Positions 49,404 to 57,552 of a DNA stretch of 64,000 bases are shown in pieces. The position numbers and the translations under genes were made by a program. The notes below the pieces were generated by a model. That model saw nothing but the letters and a program-made list of their open reading frames with translations. It did no database searches and was not told the origin of the DNA. Source of the DNA: Streptomyces formicae. GTDB taxonomy: Bacteria > Actinomycetota > Actinomycetes > Streptomycetales > Streptomycetaceae. The stretch covers positions 5,394,001-5,458,000 of the forward strand of contig NZ_CP071872.1 of assembly GCF_022647665.1 (NCBI RefSeq), given 5' to 3'. Positions within the stretch are counted from its first letter, which is position 1. Each line of letters opens with the position of its first letter.

Positions 49404-50091
49404 AGCCTCGCTCCTCCCAGTACCCCGGCTGCACGTCTCGGGTCAGGGAGATCCCGGAGAGCCACTTCGCGGACTTGTAGAAGTACATGGGCGCGACGTA
49501 GAGCCGCACCGGGCCGCCGTGCGCGTGGCTGAGCGGCTTGTCCTGCATGCGCAGACAGACCAGGACGTCGGCGCGGCGGGCCTGGTCGAGCGTGAGGCTC
49601 TCGCTGTACGTGCCGTCGAAGCAGGTGAACCGCACGGCGCGGGCCTCGGGGCGCACCCCCGCGGCGTCCAGCAGCGCGGACAGTTTCACACCCTCGAAGG
49701 GGGTGTCGGGCACGCGCCAGCCGGTGACGCACTGGACGTCGCGCACGATCCGGGTCTGCGGCAGTGCGCGCAGGGCGTCCAGCGTGTACGAGCCCGGGCG
49801 CTCGACCAGTCCGTCCACGGTGAGCCGATAGCGGGCCTCGTTCCGGTGCGGCACGGACGCGGCGACCGAGTAGTAGCGAAAGCCGCCGCCGTTGGGGAGC
49901 AGCCCGGTGAGCTGGGTGGGGTCCTTGTCGGCGACCGAGCCCAGGAAGGCTTCGAGGCCGCGCTGGAGGTACGGGGCGGTGGCGACGCCTGCGGCGCCGA
50001 GGCCGAGCACGGTGAGCACGAGGCGGCGCCCGACGGGCGTGCCTTCCGCATCCGGGTCCGGGGTGTCCGGGGAGGGGGTCGGGTCCTTCAC
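49345..50091 (-). CDS. Molybdopterin-dependent oxidoreductase, sulfite-oxidase/MsrP-like
   Basis: A 248-residue protein of the sulfite oxidase fold. The molybdenum-ligating Cys lies in IVRDVQCVTGWRVPDTPFEGVKL, and LDAAGVRPEARAVRFTCFDGTYSESLTLDQARRADVLVCLRMQDKPLSHAHGGPVRLYVAPMYFYKSAKW is the rest of the cofactor pocket. An N-terminal RR followed by a hydrophobic stretch (GRRLVLTVLGLGAAGVATAP) suggests Tat export or an anchor. E. coli MsrP reduces methionine sulfoxide in proteins with a membrane haem partner; the cytochrome b gene that overlaps here would fill that role. Substrate undetermined. The GTG start at 50091 lacks a strong ribosome site. Confidence 0.87.
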   Translation of the reverse strand: MKDPTPSPDTPDPDAEGTPVGRRLVLTVLGLGAAGVATAPYLQRGLEAFLGSVADKDPTQLTGLLPNGGGFRYYSVAASVPHRNEARYRLTVDGLVERPGSYTLDALRALPQTRIVRDVQCVTGWRVPDTPFEGVKLSALLDAAGVRPEARAVRFTCFDGTYSESLTLDQARRADVLVCLRMQDKPLSHAHGGPVRLYVAPMYFYKSAKWLSGISLTRDVQPGYWEERGYDVDAWVGRSNGRDDTPTV

Positions 50092-50165
50092 ATGTCGATT
50101 CGAGCACCCGCGGCCGCGGGAATCCAGTGGCCGCGGGTGTCCGTCAGACTTCCGTCAGACTTCGG

Positions 50166-51737
50166 TCACGCTCCGGCGTGCCCCGGCTCCGGCTCCGACT
50201 CGGCGGCGCGCTCCAGCCGGAACGCCTCGTTGCCCATACCGATACGGGCGTGGACCTCGGGGCGGGCGGACTTCAGCACGGCCCCGTACGCCAGGCCGGC
50301 GACCAGCGCGAGACCGATGATCCCGGGCAGGATCCAGCTAAGCGAGGAGTCCGGCCCCGCGCCGATCAGGACGTCGAAGTCCTTGACCGTGTAGACGGCG
50401 ATCGCGAGGAGCGCGATGCCCGCGAGGCCGGACGCGATGAGCCGCCACATCTGCGCCCCGGCGGCGCCGCGGCGCCAGAAGAAGGCGATCACGGCGAAGG
50501 AGGCGGCGGCCATCAGCAGGATGACGCCGAGGGCGCCGACGTTGCCCATCCAGGTGAACAGGCGCAGCACGGGGGCCGTGGGGTCGCCGGCCGGCTTGTC
50601 GTCGGTGACGGCGAACGCGGCGATGACGAGGACGGAGACGGCTGACTGGAGCAGGGAGCCGGTGGCCGGCGCGCCGCTGGTCTTGTTCGTACGCCCGAAG
50701 GCGGCGGGCAGCAGCCCTTCGCGGCCCATGGCGAAGGCGTAGCGCGCGACGACGTTGTGGAAGCTGAGCAGTGCGGCGAACATGCCGGTGACGAAGAGGA
50801 CGTGCAGGACGTCCGTGAACGTACCGCCGAGGCGGGCCTCGGTGAGGGAGAAGAGCAGCCCCGGCCCCTGCTCGCCCGCCTGTGCGGTGATGGCTCCGGG
50901 GCCGGTGGCCACGGTGAGCGCCCAGGCCCCCACCGCGAGGAACAGTGCGACGAAGCCGACGGCGAGGAACATCACACGGGAGACGACGACATGCGGCCGG
51001 CTGGTCTCCTCCGCGTAGACCGGGGACTGCTCGAAGCCGGTGAAGGCGGCGATGCAGAAGCAGAGCGCGGTGCCGAGCCCCGCGCCGCTGAGGGTTGCCG
51101 GGTCGAAGGCGCTGAAGGAGATGCCCGCGCTGCCCGGTTCGGCGACCGCGGCGACGTCGAAGATGACGACGAGGGTGCATTCGATGACGAGGAGGACGCC
51201 GAGGACCTTGGCGTTGAGGTCGATCTTCAGCCAGCCGAGCACGGCGACGGCGAGTGCGACGACCAGCGCGGGCACCCACCAGGCGACGGTCAGGTCGAGA
51301 TGGGTGGCGAGCAGCCCGGAGACCTCGAAGCCGAGGATGCCGTAGATGCCGACCTGCATCGCGCTGTACGCGACGAGGGCGGTCAGCGAGGCCCCGGCGC
51401 CCGCGGTGGAGCCGAGGCCGCGGGCTATGTACGCGTAGAAGGCGCCCGCGTTGTGGACGTGGCGGCTCATCTCGGCGTAGCCGACGCTGAACAGGATGAG
51501 GACGACGCCGAGGATGACGTAGAGCAGCGGCTGGCCGACGATGCCCATCACACCGAACACGGTGGGCATGACGCCGGCGACGACCATCAGCGGGGCGCTG
51601 GCGGCGAGCACGGAGAGCAGCAGGCCCGCCGTGCCGAGGCGGTCGGCCCGCAGGGCGCGTTCCTGTCCTTTGTACGTGTTGATCTCGCCGGCCTCGCTGG
51701 TGGTCGAGGCTCTGGCGGGCGAACTGGCCGATGACAT
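50166..51737 (-). CDS. APC-family amino acid/polyamine permease
   Basis: A 523-residue transporter with about 12 membrane helices. GTAGLLLSVLAASAPLMVVAGVMPTVFGVMGIVGQPLLYV begins the first bundle, and AAFTGFEQSPVYAEETSRPHVVVSRVMF is the conserved sixth-helix/loop block of the APC superfamily. Substrate is unknown. The gene before it (51780-52739, same strand) ends 42 bp upstream, so the two likely form an operon. Confidence 0.88.
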   Translation of the reverse strand: MSSASSPARASTTSEAGEINTYKGQERALRADRLGTAGLLLSVLAASAPLMVVAGVMPTVFGVMGIVGQPLLYVILGVVLILFSVGYAEMSRHVHNAGAFYAYIARGLGSTAGAGASLTALVAYSAMQVGIYGILGFEVSGLLATHLDLTVAWWVPALVVALAVAVLGWLKIDLNAKVLGVLLVIECTLVVIFDVAAVAEPGSAGISFSAFDPATLSGAGLGTALCFCIAAFTGFEQSPVYAEETSRPHVVVSRVMFLAVGFVALFLAVGAWALTVATGPGAITAQAGEQGPGLLFSLTEARLGGTFTDVLHVLFVTGMFAALLSFHNVVARYAFAMGREGLLPAAFGRTNKTSGAPATGSLLQSAVSVLVIAAFAVTDDKPAGDPTAPVLRLFTWMGNVGALGVILLMAAASFAVIAFFWRRGAAGAQMWRLIASGLAGIALLAIAVYTVKDFDVLIGAGPDSSLSWILPGIIGLALVAGLAYGAVLKSARPEVHARIGMGNEAFRLERAAESEPEPGHAGA

Positions 51738-51779
51738 GGGGGTGGTGTCCCTTCGGGCGGCGGTGGATACGGCGGTGGG

Positions 51780-52739
51780 TCAGACGGTGCCGAGCGCGGC
51801 GCCGCGCGCGGCGTGGAACGCGTCGTACGGGTCCTGGTCCGGGTACGACCAGGGGCCTGGGGTGCCGTGCGGGCCGATGCGGAGGAAGAGTGCGGCGGCT
51901 TCCGCGGGCCTGCCCTCGCAGAACTTGGCGTGGGCGAGGAAGTTGAGGTCGACGCGGTTGCGCGGGTGGTCCTCGCGCTCCCACTCCAGCCACCAGTCGA
52001 AGGCGGCCTTCATGACCTGCCGGGCGCGCCGGCCCGACCAGTGGCCCGATGCGAGCGGGTCGACGGGCTCGCTGCCGGCGGCGGCGAGCACCCGGTAGCG
52101 CTCGGCGTGGGCGACGACGGGCAGGACGGCGAGCGGGGAGTCGGCGGGGGCCTGTTCGGCGGCCCAGGCCGCGAAGTCGTACACCTCGTGGAGCGGGTCC
52201 GCGCCCGCGTCGGGGTGGCGCTCGGCGAGCCGGGCGGCCATGAGGTGGTGGGCGTGGTGGTGGTCGGGGTGGCGGGCCCGCACCTCGTCGAAGAGGCGGA
52301 CGACCTCCTCCTCGGTGCCGAGGCTGCGGGCGAGCAGCAGCATGGCGAGCCACGGGGTGGGGTCCTCGGGCGCGAGCTCCGCGGCGGCCCGGCAGGCGGT
52401 GCGGGCCCGGTCCGGGTGCTCCTTGCCGCGGAGGGCCGCGGACACGCCGGCGCAGGCGAGCAGGGCGGTGGCGTCGGGGCTGCCGGGATCCGCGAGCAGC
52501 CAGTCACGCGCCCACGCGGCGCTGGAGGCGGGCTCGCCGAGCACGACGAGGCGGTGGCCGCGGCGGTCCCAGTCGTCACCGGTCGCGGCGAGCAGCTTGT
52601 GTGCGGCGGTCCACCGGCCTTGCGTCAACTGGGCGCGGGCGGCACCGAGTTCGGCGTCGTCGAGAGCCGGGTCGAAGGTCTGCCCGGAGCGCGCGGAGCG
52701 GCGGCGGCCGCGGCCGAGCGGCGGCGGGGGTGGGGACAT
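51780..52739 (-). CDS. Tetratricopeptide-like repeat protein of unknown function
   Basis: A 319-residue soluble helical protein. Pairs of helices with Ala-rich spacing suggest TPR-like repeats: AELGAARAQLTQGRWTAAHKLLAATGDDW, ARTACRAAAELAPEDPTPWLAMLLLARSLG, EEEVVRLFDEVRARHPDHHHAHHLMAARLAERHPDAG and NFLAHAKFCEGRPAEAAALFLRIGPHGTPGPWSY. No enzyme motif, signal or membrane segment. The N-terminus is Pro/Arg-rich. It precedes the permease gene. Start chosen at ATG 52739; the upstream open frame is not conserved in character. Confidence 0.78.
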   Translation of the reverse strand: MSPPPPPLGRGRRRSARSGQTFDPALDDAELGAARAQLTQGRWTAAHKLLAATGDDWDRRGHRLVVLGEPASSAAWARDWLLADPGSPDATALLACAGVSAALRGKEHPDRARTACRAAAELAPEDPTPWLAMLLLARSLGTEEEVVRLFDEVRARHPDHHHAHHLMAARLAERHPDAGADPLHEVYDFAAWAAEQAPADSPLAVLPVVAHAERYRVLAAAGSEPVDPLASGHWSGRRARQVMKAAFDWWLEWEREDHPRNRVDLNFLAHAKFCEGRPAEAAALFLRIGPHGTPGPWSYPDQDPYDAFHAARGAALGTV

Positions 52740-52953
52740 CCGCGGGGATTCCTTCGCTGGGGAGGGGCGCGAGCGCGGGATGTGAGCGGGTGATCGCGCA
52801 CAGCAAAGCGGTACGGAATGCTCCGCGTCAAGAGTGGTCCGCCTGGCGGCAGTTCCGGCCGCGGTGCCGCGGGTTGCGCCCCCGGTCCGGGCCCGCCCCG
52901 GACCTCCGCCCCTCGAACGCCGGCGAGGCTGGATTCCGGGGCCGCCCCACCCC

Positions 52954-54609
52954 CTACGCGACCGCCTTCGCCGCCGCACGGCCGGCCGCGCGGCCGGAGA
53001 AGATGCAGCCGCCGAGGAAGGTGCCCTCCAGGGACCGGTAGCCGTGGACGCCGCCGCCGCCGAAGCCCGCCGCCTCGCCCGCGGCGTAGACGCCCGGCAG
53101 GGGCTCGTCGCCGTCGGTGAGGACGCGGGAGGACAGGTCCGTCTCCAGGCCGCCGAGCGACTTACGGGTGAGGATGTTGAGGCGCACGGCGATGAGGGGC
53201 CCGGCCTTGGGGTCGAGGATGCGGTGCGGGGAGGCCGTGCGGATGAGCTTGTCACCGAGGTAGTTGCGGGCCCCGCGGATCGCCGTCACCTGGAGGTCCT
53301 TGGTGAAGGGGTTGGCGATCTCCCGGTCGCGCGCGGTGATTTCGCGGCGCAGCTCCGCCTCGTCGATGAGCGGTTCCTTGGTGAGCGCGTTCATTCCGCG
53401 CACCAGCGCGCCGAGGTCGTTCTCGACGACGAAGTCCACACCGTTGTCCATGAACGCCTTGACCGGGCCCGGCACGTCGGCCCGCGCCCGGCCTATGACA
53501 TCGCGGATCGACTTGCCCGTCAGGTCCGGGTTCTGCTCGGAGCCGGAGAGCGCGAACTCCTTGCCGATGATGCGCTGGTCGAGCACGAACCAGGTGTGGT
53601 CGTGGCCGGACTTCATGATGTGCTCCAGCGTCCCGAGCGTGTCGAAGCCGGGGAAGAGCGGCACGGGCAGCCGCCGCCCGCGTGCGTCGAGCCAGAGCGA
53701 GGAGGGGCCGGGCAGGATCCGGATGCCGTGCCTGGCCCAGATGGGGTTCCAGTTCTCGATGCCCTCGGTGTAGTGCCACATGCGGTCGCGGTTGATGTGG
53801 CGCGCGCCCGCCTCCTCCACGATGCCGAGCATCAGCCCGTCGACATGGGCCGGTACGCCGGAGAGCAGCTTCTCGGGCGGGGTGCCGAGCCGCTCGGGCC
53901 ACTGGGCGCGTACGAGGTCGTGGTTTCCGCCGATGCCGCCGGAGGTGACGATCACGGCCTGGGCGCGGAGTTCGAAGGTGCCGGTGGTGGCGCGGCTGCT
54001 CGCCCGGCCGCGCTCGACACCGGACGCCTCCAGGATCTCGCCGGTGACGGTGTCCACGGCGCCGCCGGTGCGGCGAAGTCCGGTCACCCGGTGCCGGAAG
54101 CGCAGGTCGACGAGGCCGCGCGCGGCGCCTTTCCTGACCCGCCGTTCGAAGGGGGCGACGATGCCGGGGCCGGTGCCCCAGGTGATGTGGAAGCGCGGTA
54201 CCGAGTTCCCGTGCCCGTTGGCGTCGTACCCGCCGCGCTCCGCCCAGCCGACGACCGGGAAGAAGCGGACGCCCTGGGCGTGCAGCCAGGACCGCTTCTC
54301 TCCGGCGGCGAAGTCGACGTACGCCTCGGCCCAGCGCCGCGGCCAGTGGTCCTCGTCGCGGTCGAAGCCGGCCGTGCCGAGCCAGTCCTGGAGCGCCAGG
54401 TCGTGGCTGTCCTTGATGCGCATCCGGCGCTGCTCGGGCGAGTCGACGAAGAAGAGGCCGCCGAACGACCAGTGGGCCTGGCCTCCGACGGACTGCTCGG
54501 GCTCCTGGTCGAGGAGGATGACGCGGCGGCCCGCGTCGACGAGTTCGGCGGTGGCCACGAGCCCCGCGAGCCCCGCCCCGATCACGATGACATCAGCGTC
54601 GTACGCCAT
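52954..54609 (-). CDS. FAD-binding dehydrogenase of the fumarate-reductase/ketosteroid-dehydrogenase group
   Basis: A 551-residue flavoprotein. The FAD motif is DVIVIGAGLAGLVATAELVDAGRRVILLDQEPEQSVGGQAHWSFGGLFF at the N-terminus. AVIVTSGGIGGNHDLV and the C-terminal VYAAGEAAGFGGGGVHGYRSLEGTFLGGCIFSGRAAG complete the FAD pocket. The layout is that of 3-ketosteroid dehydrogenase and flavocytochrome c fumarate reductase relatives, but it lacks enough landmarks to name a substrate. No steroid catabolism genes are nearby. Divergent from the NUDIX gene by 111 bp. Confidence 0.88.
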   Translation of the reverse strand: MAYDADVIVIGAGLAGLVATAELVDAGRRVILLDQEPEQSVGGQAHWSFGGLFFVDSPEQRRMRIKDSHDLALQDWLGTAGFDRDEDHWPRRWAEAYVDFAAGEKRSWLHAQGVRFFPVVGWAERGGYDANGHGNSVPRFHITWGTGPGIVAPFERRVRKGAARGLVDLRFRHRVTGLRRTGGAVDTVTGEILEASGVERGRASSRATTGTFELRAQAVIVTSGGIGGNHDLVRAQWPERLGTPPEKLLSGVPAHVDGLMLGIVEEAGARHINRDRMWHYTEGIENWNPIWARHGIRILPGPSSLWLDARGRRLPVPLFPGFDTLGTLEHIMKSGHDHTWFVLDQRIIGKEFALSGSEQNPDLTGKSIRDVIGRARADVPGPVKAFMDNGVDFVVENDLGALVRGMNALTKEPLIDEAELRREITARDREIANPFTKDLQVTAIRGARNYLGDKLIRTASPHRILDPKAGPLIAVRLNILTRKSLGGLETDLSSRVLTDGDEPLPGVYAAGEAAGFGGGGVHGYRSLEGTFLGGCIFSGRAAGRAAAKAVA

Positions 54610-54720
54610 GGGTTGTTCGTCCCTCTCGGAGCCGGGAGCCTGGTCGATGGGTCCGATCTTCGGTACCCGGGAGTAATGCGTCAATACGTCGAGGTCGTGG
54701 GCCGGTGATTTCATGGCGGT

Positions 54721-55260
54721 ATGAGTGCCGCTTCCAGTGCAGCTGACGAGATCCTCGACATCGTCGACGAGAACGACGAGGTCATCGGCCAGGCCCCGCG
54801 CGGCGAGGCCTATGCGCGGGGCCTGCGCCACCGCTGCGTGTTCATCCAGGCCCGGGACGCCGATGGGCGGATCTTCGTGCATCGCCGCACCCCGACGAAG
54901 CTGGTCTTCCCCTCGCTGTACGACATGTTCGTGGGCGGGGTCGTCGGCGCGGGCGAGTCGTACGACGGTGCGGCGCTGCGCGAGGCGGAGGAGGAGCTGG
55001 GCGTCTGCGGACTCCCCCGCCCCGTACCGCTCTTCAGGTTCCTGTACGAGGCCCCGGCCGCCGGGCCAGGCGGGCTCGCGCAGACGTGGTGGTCCGCCGT
55101 GTACGAGGTCCGCTGCGACCTGCCGGTGCACCCTCAGGCGGAGGAGGTCGCCTGGCACGCCTTCCTCCCGGAGGCGGAGCTGGAGGCCCGGATCGGATCG
55201 TGGGAGTGGGTGCCGGACGGTCTCGCGGCGTACCGGCGGCTGCGAGAACACCGCAGGTAG
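54721..55260 (+). CDS. NUDIX hydrolase
   Basis: A 179-residue NUDIX enzyme. The box GVVGAGESYDGAALREAEEELGV fits GX5EX7REUXEEXGU exactly. The N-terminal EILDIVDENDEVIGQAPRGEAYARGLRHRCVFI and MFVGG strand resemble the YfcD/IPP-isomerase-like branch. It hydrolyses a nucleoside-diphosphate-linked compound, unspecified. Downstream genes for two DUF202 proteins follow by 10 bp, so it may head a three-gene operon. Confidence 0.9.
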   Translation: MSAASSAADEILDIVDENDEVIGQAPRGEAYARGLRHRCVFIQARDADGRIFVHRRTPTKLVFPSLYDMFVGGVVGAGESYDGAALREAEEELGVCGLPRPVPLFRFLYEAPAAGPGGLAQTWWSAVYEVRCDLPVHPQAEEVAWHAFLPEAELEARIGSWEWVPDGLAAYRRLREHRR

Positions 55261-55270
55261 GGTGCGACGC

Positions 55271-55660
55271 GTGAGCGAGTTCGTGCGGAGTCTGCGGCTG
55301 TGGTTGGCCCCCCAGCGGATCCGGGACGAGGGCGAGACGCCCGACTACCGCTTCTCGCTCGCCAACGAGCGCACGTTCCTCGCCTGGCTCCGCACCGCCC
55401 TCGCGCTCATCGCCGGCGGGTTCGCCGTCGACCAGTTCCTGCCGGACCTGCGCTGGGGCGTCCGGGTCGGGCTGTCGCTCGCGCTGATCGGGACGGGCGT
55501 GCTCTGCGCGCTGCGGGCCGTCAACCACTGGGTGCGGTGCGAGCAGGCGATGCGGCGCGGCGAGGATCTGCCCGTGTCGCGCTTCCCGACGGTATTGGCG
55601 CTGGTCGTGGGCGCCGTGTCGGTCGCCATGGTGGTGGTCGTGGCCCGGGGGCGCGGGTGA
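55271..55660 (+). CDS. DUF202 (YidH-like) membrane protein, copy 1
   Basis: A 129-residue inner-membrane protein with three predicted helices. The family signature FSLANERTFLAWLRTALALIAGGFAVDQ is followed by LSLALIGTGVLCALRAVNHW and VLALVVGAVSVAMVVVVARG. Function unknown. Its TGA overlaps the GTG of copy 2 (55657-55660). Confidence 0.88.
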   Translation: MSEFVRSLRLWLAPQRIRDEGETPDYRFSLANERTFLAWLRTALALIAGGFAVDQFLPDLRWGVRVGLSLALIGTGVLCALRAVNHWVRCEQAMRRGEDLPVSRFPTVLALVVGAVSVAMVVVVARGRG

Positions 55661-55977
55661 GCGGGGCGCCGGCCCGCGATCCGGGGCTCCAGCCGGAGCG
55701 GACCCGGCTGGCCTGGCGGCGTACGACGCTGGCGTTCACGGTCGTCGCGGTGCTGGCGGCGCGGCAGGTGGTGCACCACGCGGACATCGGTGGGGACGAT
55801 CTGGTCGCCCTGGCGCTGAGCGCACTGGTGTGGCTGGGTTTCCTGTCCGTGGCGCACCGGCGCATCGGGGTGCTCGGCGCGGGGCGGCCGCCGGGTGCGA
55901 TGCCCCTGGGGCAGGGGCTCGCGGCCACCGCGTGCGCGCTCGCGCTCGCCGCCTTCGCCGTCGCGATCGTCTGGTGA
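55657..55977 (+). CDS. DUF202 membrane protein, copy 2
   Basis: A 106-residue small membrane protein with the DUF202 start LQPERTRLAWRRTTLAFTVVAVLAARQVV and two more helices. It is translationally coupled to the longer DUF202 protein, as commonly found; the pair may form a heteromer. Function unknown. Confidence 0.87.
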   Translation: MSGAPARDPGLQPERTRLAWRRTTLAFTVVAVLAARQVVHHADIGGDDLVALALSALVWLGFLSVAHRRIGVLGAGRPPGAMPLGQGLAATACALALAAFAVAIVW

Positions 55978-56011
55978 CCCCCGGCCGGGTCATCGTCCGG
56001 TGACCCCCGGG

Positions 56012-56947
56012 TCAGCTCTCCCAGTCGACGGTGACGACGATCTTTCCGCGGGTGTGGCCCTCCTCGTTCAGCCGGTGCGCGTCCGCGGTCCTCTCCAGCG
56101 GGAAGCTGCGGGCCACACGGACCTCGATGACCTCCTCCTCGGCAAGCTCGCTCAGCCGGTAGAGGTCCGCGGTGTTGGGCCGGACGAAGACGTAGCGCCC
56201 GCCGAGCGTGGTCACAGCCGGGTCGGTGATGGAGGCGAGGCGGCCGCCCTGGGCGAGCAGCTCGGCGGAGACCGCGAGCGTGTCTCCGCCGATCGTGTCG
56301 AAGACGGCCTGCACCCCGTCGGGTGCCAGCGCCCGCACCCGCTCGGCGAGCCCGTCTCCGTACGTCACGGGCTCCGCACCCAGGTCGCGCAGGTACTCGT
56401 GGGACGGCTCGCTCGCGGTGCCGATCACCCGCGCGCCGAAGTGGTGGGCGAGCTGCACGGCCATCGAGCCGACCCCGCCGGCGGCGGCGTGCACGAGGAC
56501 CGTGTCGCCCTGCCCGATGCTCAGCGCCTGGGTGAGCACCTGATAGGCAGTGAGCCCGGCCAGCGGCAGACAGGCCGCCTCTTCGAAGGTCAGATTGCGC
56601 GGCTTGCGGGCGAGGGTGCGGACCGGGGCCGCGACGTACTCGGCGCACGTGCCGCGGGAGAGGAAGTCCTCGCGGACGTAGCCCATGACCTCGTCCCCGA
56701 CGGCGAACTCCGGCACGGACGGCCCCGGCTGGACGACGACCCCGGCGACGTCCCAGCCGGGGACCACCGGGAAGACGGTGTCCAGGACCCCGTCCAGGTG
56801 ACCCTCGCGGGCCTTCCAGTCGACCGGGTTGACACCCGCCGCCCGTACCTTGACCAGCACATGGTCGGGTCCGAGCTTCGGCTCCGGGAGGTCCCCGTAT
56901 TCCAGGACCTCGGGGCCGCCGTAGCGGCGGTAGCTGATCGCCTTCAT
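56012..56947 (-). CDS. NADP-dependent quinone-oxidoreductase-like MDR enzyme
   Basis: A 311-residue zinc-independent medium-chain reductase. The GroES-like domain starts MKAISYRRYGGPEVLEYGDLPEPKLGPDHVLVKVRAAGVNPVDWKAREG. The cofactor loop is VLVHAAAGGVGSMAVQLAHHFGARVIGTASE, with AAAGGVGS typical of quinone oxidoreductases. No zinc Cys/His set is present. It reduces a carbonyl or quinone with NADPH; substrate unknown. Single gene, divergent from the His-rich protein. Confidence 0.88.
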   Translation of the reverse strand: MKAISYRRYGGPEVLEYGDLPEPKLGPDHVLVKVRAAGVNPVDWKAREGHLDGVLDTVFPVVPGWDVAGVVVQPGPSVPEFAVGDEVMGYVREDFLSRGTCAEYVAAPVRTLARKPRNLTFEEAACLPLAGLTAYQVLTQALSIGQGDTVLVHAAAGGVGSMAVQLAHHFGARVIGTASEPSHEYLRDLGAEPVTYGDGLAERVRALAPDGVQAVFDTIGGDTLAVSAELLAQGGRLASITDPAVTTLGGRYVFVRPNTADLYRLSELAEEEVIEVRVARSFPLERTADAHRLNEEGHTRGKIVVTVDWES

Positions 56948-57076
56948 GCTCCGACCCTCCGGCGCGCCCGGGGCTCGCGCAAGCCGGAGGGGCTCCCCGG
57001 GGCGACGCAGCGCCGCGACGACTGAACAATGGGACATTTCGGACTACCCTGGGCCGGGTCAGGATTCCCGAAACCC

Positions 57077-57111
57077 TAGGGGGTGTCCGGTGGACCACCG
57101 GACACCCCCTA
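57077..57111. promoter_or_regulatory. 35-nt perfect palindrome upstream of the His-rich gene
   Basis: Arms 57077-57093 and 57095-57111 are perfectly complementary over 17 bp around a single A (57094). It ends 21 nt before the ATG of the His-rich gene in a divergent gap, where no upstream gene needs a terminator. It could be an operator, a leader hairpin or a dispersed repeat. Confidence 0.7.
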
Positions 57112-57132
57112 AGCATCACGAAGGTGAGCGAC

Positions 57133-57429
57133 ATGACCGTCCTGCACCAGGAGCACCCCACCCACGAGCACGCCCACAGGCCGGGCTGCGGACACACCGA
57201 GATCGTGCACGGCGACCACATCGACTACGCGCACGACGGCCATCTGCACCGTTCGCACCAGGGCCACTGGGACGAGTGCGAGCCGGGCGGGCACGTCACG
57301 CACGACGACCACGCCCACCAGCACGGCGAGGGGTGCGGGCACACCGCGGTGAAGCACGGGGACCACGTCGACTACGTCCACGACGGCCACCGCCACGCCG
57401 CGCACGACGGACACTGGGACGACCACTGA
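57133..57429 (+). CDS. Histidine-rich metal-binding repeat protein
   Basis: A 98-residue protein with about 25 His and several Cys, in two related units: CGHTEIVHGDHIDYAHDGHLHRSHQGHWDEC and CGHTAVKHGDHVDYVHDGHRHAAHDGHWDDH. Such composition predicts binding of zinc, nickel or copper, as a buffer or metallochaperone. No signal or membrane segment. The ATG at 57133 follows AAGGTGAG; GTG 57124 would add three residues. A perfect palindrome precedes it and a terminator follows, so it is a single-gene unit. Metal and role are inferred. Confidence 0.82.
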   Translation: MTVLHQEHPTHEHAHRPGCGHTEIVHGDHIDYAHDGHLHRSHQGHWDECEPGGHVTHDDHAHQHGEGCGHTAVKHGDHVDYVHDGHRHAAHDGHWDDH

Positions 57430-57459
57430 CGACCGCTGACAACCACTGACGACCCCTGC

Positions 57460-57481
57460 GGCCGGGCCACCGCGCCCGGCC
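57460..57481 (+). terminator. Terminator after the His-rich gene
   Basis: GGCCGGGC (57460-57467) pairs with GCCCGGCC (57474-57481) around a 6-nt loop, 31 nt past the stop. The stretch before it carries GAC(C/A)-AC/GC-TGAC triplicate repeats. Confidence 0.7.
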
Positions 57482-57552
57482 TGCCTGGCTTCCCCGGGGC
57501 GGGGACCGGCAGGCTGTCACCGTCCGTCCGGCCACACTCCCTGGGAGCCGCG

